Assembly (NCBI GenBank): GCA_016861105.1
Contig: BOKS01000009.1
Coordinates: 62,001 to 126,000 of the forward strand
Length of the DNA: 64,000 nt
DNA from: Betaproteobacteria bacterium
Lineage (GTDB): Bacteria; Pseudomonadota; Gammaproteobacteria; Burkholderiales; Casimicrobiaceae
Reading direction: 5' to 3'
Positions 7,557 to 15,753 of the stretch are shown piece after piece (within the stretch, counting starts at the first letter, position 1; the number at the start of each line of letters is the position of its first letter). A program made the position numbers and the translations under genes. A model generated the notes under the pieces. That model saw nothing but the letters and a program-made list of their open reading frames with translations, had not been told where the DNA came from and made no database searches.

Positions 7557-9124
7557 TGGTCGTCGCGCGGGCCGCGCTGGCCGCGGCCGCCGTCCTGCTG
7601 CTGCTCGCCGCCGGGCCCGTGCCCGCCGCGACGCTGCGCATCGCCAGCGGCTTCGATCCGCAGACGATGGACCCGCACGCGCTCGCCCTGCTCTACCACT
7701 CGCGGATCAGCACGCAGATCTACGAAGGGCTGGTGAACCGCGGGCGCGACTTCGCCCTGGAGCCGTCGCTGGCGCTGTCGTGGAAGCCCGTCGATGCGAC
7801 GACCTGGCGCTTCGCGCTGCGGCCGGGCGTGCGCTTCCACGACGGCTCGCCGTTCACCGCCGACGACGTCGCGTTCTCGATCGAGCGTGCGCTCTCGAAG
7901 ACGTCGCAGCGCGCCTTCCAGCTGCGCGGCGTGACGGGCGCGCGCAAGGTGGACGACCTCACCGTCGACGTCCTGCTGGCGGCGCCGGACGCCGTGCTGC
8001 CCGAGAAGCTGCTGTTCGTCGGCATGATGAGCCGGGCGTGGGCGACCAAGCACGGGGTGACCGTTCCGCAGGACTTCAACGCGAAGCAGGAGACCTTCGC
8101 CGTGCGCAACGCCAACGGCACCGGGCCGTTCGCGCTGAAGGCCTACGAGCCGGACGGCCGGACGACGCTGGTGGCGCACCCGGGGTGGTGGGGCCGCCGC
8201 GGCAACGTGGCCGAAGCGGTCTACACGGTGATCCAGTCGGACGCCACGCGGCTCGCCGCGCTCGCCTCCGGCCAGGTCGACCTCGTGCTGGACCCGCCGT
8301 TCCAGGACGTCGCCCGCCTGCGCCGCGACGCGCGCCTTGCGATCGTCGAGACGCCGGACATCGGGACGCAGTACCTCGGCTTCGACCAGCGGCGCGACGA
8401 GCTCGAGTTCTCCGACGTGAAGGGCCGCAACCCCTTCCGCGACGTGCGCGTGCGGCGCGCGATCGCGCACGCGATCGACGTCGACCTCATCGTCGCGAAG
8501 GTGCTGCGCGGACAGGCGACGCCGACGGGCTCGCCGGTGAGCCGCCTGGTCGACGGCTACCGCGCCGATCTCGACCGGCGCCTGCCCTACCACCCCAAGG
8601 CGGCGCGGGCGCTGCTTGCCGAGGCCGGCTATCCGCAGGGCTTCGGCGTCACGCTCGACTGCGTGAACGCGGCCTACCGCGCCGCCGTGTGCCAGGCGAT
8701 CGCCGGCATGCTCGCGCAGGTCGGCATCCGCGTCGCCTTCCAGCCCTGGCCGAGCCCGCAGTTCTTCCCCAAGCTCACGCAGGCGCAGACCAGCTTCTTC
8801 GAGTTCGGCTGGTCGCCCGGCACCGACGCCTGGCCGTTGCTCAACGCCATCGTGCGCACCCACGGCGAGGGCGGGCTCGGCGCCTTCAACGGCGGCCGCT
8901 ACTCGAACGCGAGGCTCGACGCGCTGATCGACGCCGTGCGCGTCGAGCCGGACCTCGCGGAGCGGCGGCGCATGGTCGGCGAGGCGCTGGCGCTGATGAC
9001 CGACGACCTCGCGCTGCTGCCGCTGTACCGCCGCACGCTCGCCTGGGCGATGCGCAAGGGCATCGGCGTGCCGATCTGGCCCAACGACATTCTCGAACTC
9101 CGCTTCGTCGACGTCACCCGATGA
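7556..9124 (+). CDS. peptide/opine-type ABC substrate-binding protein (SBP_bac_5)
   Basis: This 522-aa periplasmic binding protein has a signal peptide (LAAAAVLLLLAAGPVPAA) and the SBP_bac_5 signature region WRFALRPGVRFHDGSPFTADDV. It continues with the family-typical NPFRDVRVRRAIAHAID segment. ATG 7556 shares one base with the ligase stop (TGATG) and the gene ends in an ATGA overlap with the next one. It would capture the amine or peptide substrate. No cognate permease or ATPase gene lies in the operon, so it either borrows a transporter or the rest is encoded elsewhere. Confidence 0.88.
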   Translation: MVVARAALAAAAVLLLLAAGPVPAATLRIASGFDPQTMDPHALALLYHSRISTQIYEGLVNRGRDFALEPSLALSWKPVDATTWRFALRPGVRFHDGSPFTADDVAFSIERALSKTSQRAFQLRGVTGARKVDDLTVDVLLAAPDAVLPEKLLFVGMMSRAWATKHGVTVPQDFNAKQETFAVRNANGTGPFALKAYEPDGRTTLVAHPGWWGRRGNVAEAVYTVIQSDATRLAALASGQVDLVLDPPFQDVARLRRDARLAIVETPDIGTQYLGFDQRRDELEFSDVKGRNPFRDVRVRRAIAHAIDVDLIVAKVLRGQATPTGSPVSRLVDGYRADLDRRLPYHPKAARALLAEAGYPQGFGVTLDCVNAAYRAAVCQAIAGMLAQVGIRVAFQPWPSPQFFPKLTQAQTSFFEFGWSPGTDAWPLLNAIVRTHGEGGLGAFNGGRYSNARLDALIDAVRVEPDLAERRRMVGEALALMTDDLALLPLYRRTLAWAMRKGIGVPIWPNDILELRFVDVTR

Positions 9125-10305
9125 CCACCCTCGCCCGCTTCGCCTTTCCCACGACGATCCACTTCGGCGCCGGCGCCTCCGGGCAGGTCGGCGCGCACCT
9201 CGCGGCGCTGGGCAAGCGCCGCCCGCTGGTCGTCACCGACCGCGTGCTCGCGCAGCTCCCCGTGGCGAAGGCGTTCGTCGCCGCGCTGCGCGACGCCGGG
9301 CTCGAGCCGGCCGTGTTCGACGGCGTCTTCGGCAATCCGACGGTCAACCAGGCGAACGCCGGCGGCGCGGCCTTCGCCGCGCACCGCGCCGACTGCGTCG
9401 TCGGCTTCGGCGGGGGCGCGGCGCTCGACGTCGCCAAGATCGTCGGCGTCGCGGGCACGCAGGGCCACGATATGCTGGAGTACGTCTGGGATCACCCGCA
9501 GGTGCGGCCGATGCCCGACGACCTGCCGTACTTCGTCGCGCTGCCGACCACGGCGGGCACCGGCTCGGAGGTCGGCCGCTCGAGCGTGATCTCCGAGGAC
9601 GACACGCACGTCAAGCGCATCGTGTTCTCGCCGAAGATCCTCGCGAAGGCGGTGTTCGCCGACCCGCTGCTCACGAAGGACCTGCCGGCGCCGGTCACCG
9701 CGGCGACCGGCATGGACGCGCTGACGCACAACGTCGAGAGCTACCTGTCGCCCGCCTACCACCCGCTGTGCGACGGCATCGCGGTCGAGGGCGTGCGCAT
9801 CGCCGCCCGCGCGCTGCCGCGCGCCGTGCGCGACGGCGCCGACCTCGAGGCGCGCAGCGACATGCTGATGGCCTCGATGATGGGCGCGATCGCGTTCCAG
9901 AAGGACCTGGGCGCCGTGCACGCCTGCGCGCACGCGCTGTCCACGGTGGCAGACCTGCACCACGGGCTCGCCAACGGCATTATGATCGACCACGTGATGC
10001 GCTTCAACCTGGCGGCGGCGGCCGGCAAGCTCGCGGAGCTCGCGCACGTGGCGCGCGTCCCCGGTGCCGACGCCGGCTCGGAGGAGGCCCGCGCCGGCGC
10101 CTTCGTGGACTGGCTGGGCGCGCTCAAGATGCAGGTCGGCATTCCCGCGACGCTCGCCGGCTACCGCGGCGCGCGCCCCGTCACGCGCGCCGACGTCCCG
10201 CGGCTGGTCGAGGTCGCCTCGCGCGACCTGTGCCACCAGACCAATCCGCGGCCGTGCACGCCCGCCGACTTCGAGGCGCTGTTCGCGGCGGCGCTGCAGC
10301 CATGA
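9121..10305 (+). CDS. iron-containing alcohol dehydrogenase
   Basis: The 394-aa group III (Fe-ADH) enzyme has the NAD-binding GFGGGAALDVAK segment and the LPTTAGTGSE motif. Metal ligands lie in GMDALTHNVESYLSP and in HACAHALSTVADLHHGLANG. It oxidises a primary alcohol to an aldehyde with NAD(P). ATG 9121 overlaps the previous stop (ATGA). In this operon it takes the place that an FAD amine oxidase (PuuB) has in polyamine catabolism. This suggests the gamma-glutamyl conjugate carries a terminal alcohol. Confidence 0.9.
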   Translation: MTTLARFAFPTTIHFGAGASGQVGAHLAALGKRRPLVVTDRVLAQLPVAKAFVAALRDAGLEPAVFDGVFGNPTVNQANAGGAAFAAHRADCVVGFGGGAALDVAKIVGVAGTQGHDMLEYVWDHPQVRPMPDDLPYFVALPTTAGTGSEVGRSSVISEDDTHVKRIVFSPKILAKAVFADPLLTKDLPAPVTAATGMDALTHNVESYLSPAYHPLCDGIAVEGVRIAARALPRAVRDGADLEARSDMLMASMMGAIAFQKDLGAVHACAHALSTVADLHHGLANGIMIDHVMRFNLAAAAGKLAELAHVARVPGADAGSEEARAGAFVDWLGALKMQVGIPATLAGYRGARPVTRADVPRLVEVASRDLCHQTNPRPCTPADFEALFAAALQP

Positions 10306-11090
10306 TCCGCATCGGCATCTCCGCGTCGTTCTTCCACGCCGACGACACGCGGCCCATCTTCAAGGGCATGACGCTCCAGTACATCGAGCAGAACCTCGCG
10401 CACTGGCTGATGCAGCGCGACGTGCTGACGTTCATGATCCCGTCGCCGGACGGCGGCACCCGGCGCGCGGCCAGCCGCGTCACGCTGGATGCCTACGCGA
10501 GCGCGCTCGACGGCCTCGTGCTGATGGGCGGCTCGGACGTCTGCCCGGAGAGCTACGGCGAGCGTGCGCTGCGGCCCGAGTGGAACGGCGACCGCGTGCG
10601 CGACGACTACGAGATCGGGCTCCACCGCGCGTTCGTCGCGCAGGGCAAGCCGGTGCTGGGCGTGTGCCGCGGCGCGCAGGTCGTCAACGTCGCGCACGGC
10701 GGGACGCTCTGGCAGGACATCGGCTCGCAGCTCCCGCACGCGCTCAATCACCGCGACTGGGCCATCTACGCGCAGAACTGCCACGCGACCTCGATCGTGC
10801 CCGGCTCCGGGCTCGCGCGCCTGTACCCGGGCACGACGCTGGTGAAGACGAACTCGGTGCACCACCAGGCGGTCAGGGACCTGGGGCGCGACCTGGTCGT
10901 CGAAGCCTGGTCGGAACCCGACCGGCTGGTCGAGGCGATCCGCTGGACCGGGCCGTCCTACGTGTTCGCCGTGCAGTGGCACCCCGAGTTCCATCCGCCC
11001 GGCGACGACTCGTTCATCGACGACACGCCGATCCTCGACGACTTCCTGGCCGCGGCCTCCGTCCACAAGGACGCCGAGTACGCGCTCTGA
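10302..11090 (+). CDS. gamma-glutamyl-gamma-aminobutyrate hydrolase-like (PuuD-type)
   Basis: The 262-aa class I glutamine amidotransferase-like peptidase (C26 family) has the nucleophile elbow VLGVCRGAQ (Cys122) and the His-x-Glu pair in VQWHPEF (His227, Glu229). Relatives such as PuuD and IpuF release glutamate from gamma-glutamylated intermediates. ATG 10302 overlaps the alcohol dehydrogenase stop (ATGA). It would recycle the glutamate attached by the ligase at the operon head. This is the strongest evidence that the operon runs a gamma-glutamylation cycle. Confidence 0.88.
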   Translation: MIRIGISASFFHADDTRPIFKGMTLQYIEQNLAHWLMQRDVLTFMIPSPDGGTRRAASRVTLDAYASALDGLVLMGGSDVCPESYGERALRPEWNGDRVRDDYEIGLHRAFVAQGKPVLGVCRGAQVVNVAHGGTLWQDIGSQLPHALNHRDWAIYAQNCHATSIVPGSGLARLYPGTTLVKTNSVHHQAVRDLGRDLVVEAWSEPDRLVEAIRWTGPSYVFAVQWHPEFHPPGDDSFIDDTPILDDFLAAASVHKDAEYAL

Positions 11091-11107
11091 CCGTGCCCCC
11101 CACCACG

Positions 11108-12478
11108 ATGAAGATCCACAACCCCGCGACCGGCGCCGTGATCGCCGACGTCGAGATCGACTCCAGCGCGGCCGTCCGCCGCAAGGCGCAGCAGGCCCGC
11201 GCCGCGCAGGCGGGGTGGGCGGCAACGCCCCTCAAGCGGCGGCTGGCGGCCATCGCCGCGTTCCGCGAGCGCGTGGTCGCGCTGCGCGAGACGCTCGCCC
11301 GCACGCTGACCGAGGAGGTCGGCAAGCCCATCCGCCAGTCGCGCAACGAGCTCGACGGGCTGCTCGCGCGCATCGACTTCTTCCTCAAGGAATCGCCGCG
11401 CACGCTGCGCCAGGAGACCGTGCTCGCCGACGTCGACAACAACATGGAGGAGCGCATCTCGCACGAGCCGCTCGGCGTGATCGCCAACATCTCGGCGTGG
11501 AACTACCCGTACTTCGTGGGCAGCAACGTCTTCGTGCCGGCGCTGATCGCCGGCAATGCCGTGCTCTACAAGCCCTCCGAGTACGCGACGCTGACCGGCC
11601 TCCACATCGCGCAGATGATGCGCGAGGCCGGCGTTCCGGAGGACGTCTTCGTGCCGGTGGTCGGCGACGGCCTCACCGGCGCGGCGCTGCTGCGCCAGCA
11701 CGTCGACGGCGTGTTCTTCACCGGCTCCTACGCCACCGGGCAGCGCATCGCCGCGAGCGCCGGCCGCCGGATGATCCGGATGCAGCTCGAGCTGGGCGGC
11801 AAGGATCCCGTCTACGTCTGCGAGGACGTCGACGTCGACGCCGCGGCGGCCGGGCTCGCCGACGGCGCGTTCTACAACAACGGCCAGTCGTGCTGCGCGG
11901 TCGAGCGGATCTACGTGGCCGACGCGATCTACGGGCGCTTCGTCGACGCGTTCGTGCGCGAGGTGCAGCGCTTCCGCCTCGGCGACCCGATGGACGAGTC
12001 CACGTATCTCGGCCCGCTGACGCGCAAGGCGCAGCTGGCCGTGCTCCGGCGCCAGGTCGCGCAGGCGCGCAAGCTGGGCGGCCGCGTGCTGACCGGCGGC
12101 AAGGCGATCGACGGCCGCGGCCACTGGTTCGAGCCCACCGTCGTCGCCGACGCCCACCACGGCATGGACCTGATGCGCGAAGAGAGCTTCGGGCCGGTGA
12201 TCGGACTGCAGCGCGCCTCCTCGGACGACGAGGCCGTCGCGCTGATGAACGACTCCGCGTACGGGCTGACGGCCGGCGTCTACACGAAAGCCGAGAAGCG
12301 CGCCAAGCGCATCCTCGAGCGCGTGGAGGCCGGCAGCGTCTACTGGAACTGCTGCGACCGCGTCAGCCCGCGGCTCCCCTGGTCGGGCGTCAAGCACTCC
12401 GGCATCGGGCTCACGCTGTCGACCTACGGCATCCGCACGTTCACGCGCACGAAGGCCTGGCACCTGCGCGGCGCGTGA
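11108..12478 (+). CDS. aldehyde dehydrogenase
   Basis: This 456-aa NAD(P)-dependent aldehyde dehydrogenase has WNYPYFVGSNVFVPAL in the cofactor fold, the general-base Glu228 in LELGG and catalytic Cys262 in NNGQSCCAVER. It should oxidise the aldehyde made by the upstream Fe-alcohol dehydrogenase to a carboxylate, probably while still gamma-glutamylated. ATG 11108 is used. GTG 11093, five codons earlier, is an alternative. It closes the ligase operon and is convergent with folD ten bases on. At 456 aa it is short for the family, but both catalytic segments are intact. Confidence 0.88.
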   Translation: MKIHNPATGAVIADVEIDSSAAVRRKAQQARAAQAGWAATPLKRRLAAIAAFRERVVALRETLARTLTEEVGKPIRQSRNELDGLLARIDFFLKESPRTLRQETVLADVDNNMEERISHEPLGVIANISAWNYPYFVGSNVFVPALIAGNAVLYKPSEYATLTGLHIAQMMREAGVPEDVFVPVVGDGLTGAALLRQHVDGVFFTGSYATGQRIAASAGRRMIRMQLELGGKDPVYVCEDVDVDAAAAGLADGAFYNNGQSCCAVERIYVADAIYGRFVDAFVREVQRFRLGDPMDESTYLGPLTRKAQLAVLRRQVAQARKLGGRVLTGGKAIDGRGHWFEPTVVADAHHGMDLMREESFGPVIGLQRASSDDEAVALMNDSAYGLTAGVYTKAEKRAKRILERVEAGSVYWNCCDRVSPRLPWSGVKHSGIGLTLSTYGIRTFTRTKAWHLRGA

Positions 12479-12488
12479 TGCGCGGCCC

Positions 12489-13343
12489 TCAGCCGTCGCG
12501 CAGCTCCGCGGCGCGCAAGGTGTTGGCCAGCAGCATCGCGATGGTCATCGGACCGACACCGCCCGGCACCGGCGTGATCCACGACGCGCGCGCCTTCGCC
12601 GCCTCGAAGTCGACGTCGCCCACCAGCTTGCCGTCCTCGCCCCGGTTGATGCCGACGTCGACGACGATCGCGCCGTCGCGGATCCAGTCGCCCTGCACGA
12701 AGCGCGGCCTGCCGACGCCGGCCACGACGACGTCGCCCTGCCGCACGATGCCCGGCAGGTCGCGCGTCGCCGAGTGGCAGATCGTCACCGTGCAGCGCGC
12801 CATCAGCAGCTCGAGCGCCATCGGCCGGCCGACGATGTTCGACTGCCCGATGACCACCGCGTGCTTGCCCACGAGCGACTCGCCCGTCTCCTGCAGCAGG
12901 CGCATGCACCCGAACGGGGTGCACGGCCGCAGCGTCGGCGACTTCAGCACCAGCCGCCCGACGTTGTAGGGATGGAAGCCGTCGACGTCCTTGCCCGGGT
13001 CGATGCGCTCGACGACCTTCTCGGGATCGATGTGCTTCGGCAACGGCAGCTGGACCAGGATCCCGTGCACGTCCGGATTGGCGTTCAGCCGGTCGATCGC
13101 CGCGAGCAGCGCGTCCTCGGAGAGCGTCGCCTGGTAGTCGTAGGCGAACGAGCGCATGCCGACGTGCTCGGTCGTGCGCCGCTTGTTGCGCACGTACACC
13201 TGCGAGGCGGCGTTCTCCCCGACGAGGACGACCGCGAGCCCCGGCGGCGCGTGGCCTTCCGCCACGCGCGCGGCCACGCGCGCGGCGACCTCCTGCGTCA
13301 CGGTCTGGGCGACGGCCTTGCCGTCGAGGATGCGCGCGGTCAT
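12489..13343 (-). CDS. folD: bifunctional methylenetetrahydrofolate dehydrogenase/cyclohydrolase
   Basis: The 284-aa FolD interconverts 5,10-methylene-THF, 5,10-methenyl-THF and 10-formyl-THF in the cytosol. Visible landmarks are the catalytic-lysine region [28 protein letters not shown], the nucleotide-binding [13 protein letters not shown] and the C-terminal [12 protein letters not shown]. Length is normal. It is monocistronic, convergent with the aldehyde dehydrogenase gene and divergent from the Nudix gene. Confidence 0.96.
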   Translation of the reverse strand: MTARILDGKAVAQTVTQEVAARVAARVAEGHAPPGLAVVLVGENAASQVYVRNKRRTTEHVGMRSFAYDYQATLSEDALLAAIDRLNANPDVHGILVQLPLPKHIDPEKVVERIDPGKDVDGFHPYNVGRLVLKSPTLRPCTPFGCMRLLQETGESLVGKHAVVIGQSNIVGRPMALELLMARCTVTICHSATRDLPGIVRQGDVVVAGVGRPRFVQGDWIRDGAIVVDVGINRGEDGKLVGDVDFEAAKARASWITPVPGGVGPMTIAMLLANTLRAAELRDG

Positions 13344-13420
13344 CGGGGAGCCTGCGGCGGAGCGCGGCGCGCATCCCGGGCCGGTCCGGCCAGGCCGCGT
13401 GCAGTCGCTGGAGTGGAGAC

Positions 13421-14299
13421 GTGATCGACGCCGCCATTCTAAACCGCCTCGCCGCGCGGCTGGCGGCGGCGCTCGCCACGCCGTCGGTGACGCTGCACCG
13501 CTTCGTCGTCGACGGTGCGGCCGTGGGCGAGATCGCCGCGGAGCGCGCGGAGAGGCTGCGCGAGTTCGGCGACGTGTTCGTCGTGGACGGGCGGGAGGTG
13601 CGGCTGGCGCCGACGCTCGTCGGTCCCGAGGCGCGGACGGCTGCGATCCTGGAGGTCACGCGCGCGCTCGCGCAGGAGGGCGCGCTGACCGCCTGGCGCG
13701 ACGAGCGCTACGCGGTGGCGGCGTCGTTGGACGCGCCGCCGCTGTTCCACCTCGAGCGCGCCGCGGCCCGCTATTTCGGCGTCGCGACGTACGCGGTGCA
13801 CGTCAACGGCCTGACGACGCTGCCCGACGGCCGCGAGGCGATGTGGATCGCCCGCCGGAGTCCGCGCAAGTCCATCGATCCGGGACTGCTCGACAACATG
13901 GTCGGCGGCGGCATCGCCGCGGGGTCGTCGGTGCGCGGGACGCTGGTCAAGGAAGCGCGGGAGGAGGCCGGGCTCGACGAGGCCACCGTATCGCGGGCGC
14001 GGCCGACGGGGACGGTGCACATCCATCGCCTGCAGGCGGACGGCGTGCAGCGCGAGACGCTCTTCGTCCACGACCTGTCCCTGCCGCCGCAGGTCGTGCC
14101 GCGCAACGAGGACGGCGAGGTCGTGGCGTTCCGCCTCGCGTCGCTCGAGGAAGTGGCATGGATCGCGGGGACGACGGAAGGTCCGGAGGTGGCGACGGCG
14201 GATGCCGCGGCGGTCATGGCGGACTGGCTCGTGCGGCGTGGCGTGACGCCGCGGGACTGGAACGACTCGGTTGCCGCGACGCTGCGGCCCCGGGAATGA
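13421..14299 (+). CDS. DUF4743/Nudix hydrolase
   Basis: The 292-aa protein has an N-terminal DUF4743-type region and a Nudix domain from about residue 120. The Nudix box is a variant, [18 protein letters not shown] then REEAGL. Serine replaces the first box glutamate, and lysine replaces the usual arginine. The same pattern occurs in the TNR3/Nudix-20-24 group, some members of which act on oxidised thiamine diphosphates. The start is GTG 13421. Its stop overlaps the start of the RidA remnant (ATGA). GC content is like the host chromosome, so it is probably outside the cassette-like island. Confidence 0.82.
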   Translation: MIDAAILNRLAARLAAALATPSVTLHRFVVDGAAVGEIAAERAERLREFGDVFVVDGREVRLAPTLVGPEARTAAILEVTRALAQEGALTAWRDERYAVAASLDAPPLFHLERAAARYFGVATYAVHVNGLTTLPDGREAMWIARRSPRKSIDPGLLDNMVGGGIAAGSSVRGTLVKEAREEAGLDEATVSRARPTGTVHIHRLQADGVQRETLFVHDLSLPPQVVPRNEDGEVVAFRLASLEEVAWIAGTTEGPEVATADAAAVMADWLVRRGVTPRDWNDSVAATLRPRE

Positions 14300-14658
14300 T
14301 CGCGCGACGGGTCCCGAAGGCGCCGCGCCGCTGGCGGCAGGCGGTGGGCGAATCGTCGCGTGGCGTCTCAGGCACGGCCCCCGTCGACTCCGCCACCGGA
14401 GCGATCAGCGGAACGACGATCCAAGAGCAGACTCGCCGGTGTCTGGTGAACATACGGGCAATCCTCGAGGAGGCGGGGAGTTCCTCGGACAAGGTCGTCA
14501 GGGCGACCGTTGTCTTGGCCGAGGAAGAGGACTTCTCTGGCATGAACGAAGAGTGGCTGAAGTGGTTCCCGGATGACCCGCCCGCACGCCTATGAGCCAA
14601 GCTTCCCGTGCGTATCCCGCGTCTCAAGGTGTCCATTGCGGCCATCGCTGAGGACTGA
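14296..14658 (+). pseudogene. RidA-family remnant: 5' end lost and in-frame stop
   Basis: From about 14368 the reading frame is clearly RidA/YjgF-like (VSGTAPVDSATGAIS, NIRAILEEAGSSSDKVVRA, DFSGMNEEWLKWFPDDPPAR). The N-terminal strand that normally precedes VSGTAPVD is absent and replaced by unrelated basic sequence. TGA at 14593-14595 stops translation after 99 codons. The same frame then continues with the family C terminus (AKLPVRIPRLKVSIAAIAED) to TGA 14656-14658. RidA normally deaminates reactive enamine/imine intermediates. This copy should be inactive. Base composition drops below that of the flanks here, marking the left edge of the cassette-like island. Confidence 0.8.
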
Positions 14659-14778
14659 CCCTTCGGTCGAGGCGAGGCCCAACGCCAAGCCAGCCCCCCG
14701 CCTCCGGGTTGTGCGTATCATCCGTTCGGCGGGCGGGTTGTCTCCGCCGGCGTTCCCGCCCCACCTCGAGCGTTGGAC
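14653..14778 (+). other. attC-like recombination site 1 (integron cassette type)
   Basis: This 126-bp imperfect inverted repeat has attC layout. R'' is GACTGAC (containing the RidA stop), followed by the 5-base spacer CCTTC and L'' GGTCGAGGC. Then come a long fold-back arm, L' GCCCCACCT, the 5-base spacer CGAGC and R' GTTGGAC, which fits GTTRRRY. L'' carries an extra C relative to L', as expected for an extrahelical base. The arms pair further inward (AACGCC with GGCGTT). R'' has GAC instead of the canonical AAC, and it pairs with R' at only four of seven bases, so the site may be decayed. Confidence 0.5.
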
Positions 14779-14835
14779 CGCACACGCAGCCGATCGCACC
14801 GCGTCGAGCCTCTTGATCGTCCCTACGGAAACTCG

Positions 14836-15225
14836 ATGGACTTCGTTCACGCGGTCGCAATGCTCGCCGTGATTCAGTACCTCGTCTTCGCGGGCATGGT
14901 CGGCAAGGCCAGAGGACGGTATGGCGTCAAGGCCCCGGCGGTCACGGGAGACGAACGGTTCGAGCGGATCTACAGGGTTCAGATGAACACCCTCGAGCTG
15001 CTGGTCGCCCTGCTCCCAGCGCTCTACGCTGCCGCGTACTACTGGCCGGCGACAGTGGTATCGGGTGCCGGCGCCGTCTACCTGGTGGGCCGGCTCGTGT
15101 ACTGGAGGGCCTACGTCGTGGAACCAGGAGGCAGAGGTCTGGGGTTCATGCTCAGCGTCCTGCCCACCTTCGGGCTTGCTCTGGCAGCGCTGGTCGCCGC
15201 GGTGCTTGGGAAAAGTGCCGTCTGA
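14836..15225 (+). CDS. MAPEG-family membrane protein
   Basis: This 129-aa protein has four hydrophobic helices and the MAPEG layout: MDFVHAVAMLAVIQYLVFAGM, then the conserved ERIYRVQMNTLELLVALLPAL region, then VYLVGRLVYWRAYV. MAPEG proteins are membrane-bound, often glutathione-dependent enzymes. The bacterial substrate is usually unknown. ATG 14836 was chosen because it precedes the first helix directly. It lies between two attC-like sites, has lower GC than the chromosome and is a typical sort of integron-cassette gene. Its stop codon falls inside the R'' element of the second site. Confidence 0.85.
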   Translation: MDFVHAVAMLAVIQYLVFAGMVGKARGRYGVKAPAVTGDERFERIYRVQMNTLELLVALLPALYAAAYYWPATVVSGAGAVYLVGRLVYWRAYVVEPGGRGLGFMLSVLPTFGLALAALVAAVLGKSAV

Positions 15226-15345
15226 CCCCCCGCTCGAGCCGGCGCGCTGCGGCAGCCACCGCCTGGCCGGGCCGGGCCACGGTGGTCGTCGTTCCTCCGC
15301 GGCCAGTCGGCGTCCCGCAGCCCGCGGCTCAGCCGAGCGTCAGGC
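15220..15345 (+). other. attC-like recombination site 2 (best-formed)
   Basis: This 126-bp site has the same length as site 1 and holds the stop codon of the preceding gene in the same register. Layout: R'' GTCTGAC, spacer CCCCC, L'' GCTCGAGCCG, long fold-back centre (GCTGCGG with CCGCAGC), L' CGGCTCAGC, spacer CGAGC, R' GTCAGGC. L'' equals the complement of L' plus one extra base, the extrahelical position of true attC sites. R'' and R' are complementary at six of seven bases. The crossover triplet is GTC rather than the near-invariant GTT, so present activity is doubtful. The next ORF starts five bases later. Confidence 0.58.
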
Positions 15346-15350
15346 CGCCG

Positions 15351-15575
15351 ATGAATCGCGACATCGTGAACCTCGACGTCTCTGGCAAGCGTTTCGTCGT
15401 CGAGCGTGTCGGCGAGCGATGGCGTGCTTGCGAGGTTCGATCGGATGGGAAGCGGTCGCTCATCGGCATCGCCATTCCGGACTCGCTGGACGAGAGCGCG
15501 ATCGCGCAGCACTTCGACGACGTGTATCACGAGGCCCCCACGCTGCAACGGCCGAATGTCGTGCGCCTGGATTGA
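15351..15575 (+). CDS. small hypothetical protein (cassette-like)
   Basis: This 74-aa soluble protein, MNRDIVNLDVSGKRFVVERV onward, has an alternating strand-like N-terminal half and an acidic C-terminal half (IPDSLDESAIAQHFDDVYHE). It resembles short DUF7661-type proteins only loosely, and no function is proposed. ATG 15351 was chosen over the longer upstream reading because it starts five bases after the attC-like site, as cassette genes usually do. Lower GC than the flanks supports foreign origin. Confidence 0.6.
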   Translation: MNRDIVNLDVSGKRFVVERVGERWRACEVRSDGKRSLIGIAIPDSLDESAIAQHFDDVYHEAPTLQRPNVVRLD

Positions 15576-15614
15576 ACGACGCACGACGACTCGTGCCGAG
15601 ACGCACGCGCGGCG

Positions 15615-15702
15615 GCCCGACATTGCGTTCCGCGCCAGCGGGTGTGTCCAGCGCCTTCTTCGGCGCGCTGGGCGCACGCCGGTGAGCTCAAGCGCCTCAG
15701 GC
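15615..15702 (+). other. possible degenerate attC-like site 3
   Basis: GCCCGAC plus a 5-base spacer and GTTCCGCGC open the site. It closes with GAGCTCAAGC followed by an R'-like CTCAGGC. A central hairpin pairs CCAGCG with CGCTGG around TTCTTC. The outer arms pair poorly and R' lacks GTT. It sits where a third site would be expected, between the 74-aa gene and the acetyltransferase gene. On its own it would not be convincing. Confidence 0.25.
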
Positions 15703-15753
15703 CTCACGCCAGGCAGTACGTACCCCGGACACCGGACGACACGGAGCCGCTCG

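Noticed and set aside
6183..12478. Canonical putrescine (Puu) operon
   Set aside because: There is no PuuB-type FAD oxidase or PuuP permease, and an Fe-alcohol dehydrogenase is present instead.
14593..14595. Recoding (selenocysteine or read-through) at the RidA TGA
   Set aside because: RidA proteins have no selenocysteine at this position, the N terminus is also missing, and no recoding structure is evident. A nonsense mutation is simpler.
14677..14683. GCCCAAC as the R'' end of attC-like site 1
   Set aside because: It fits RYYYAAC, but the following bases do not pair with L'. Starting at 14653 gives proper L''/L' pairing, and the length and stop-codon register match site 2.
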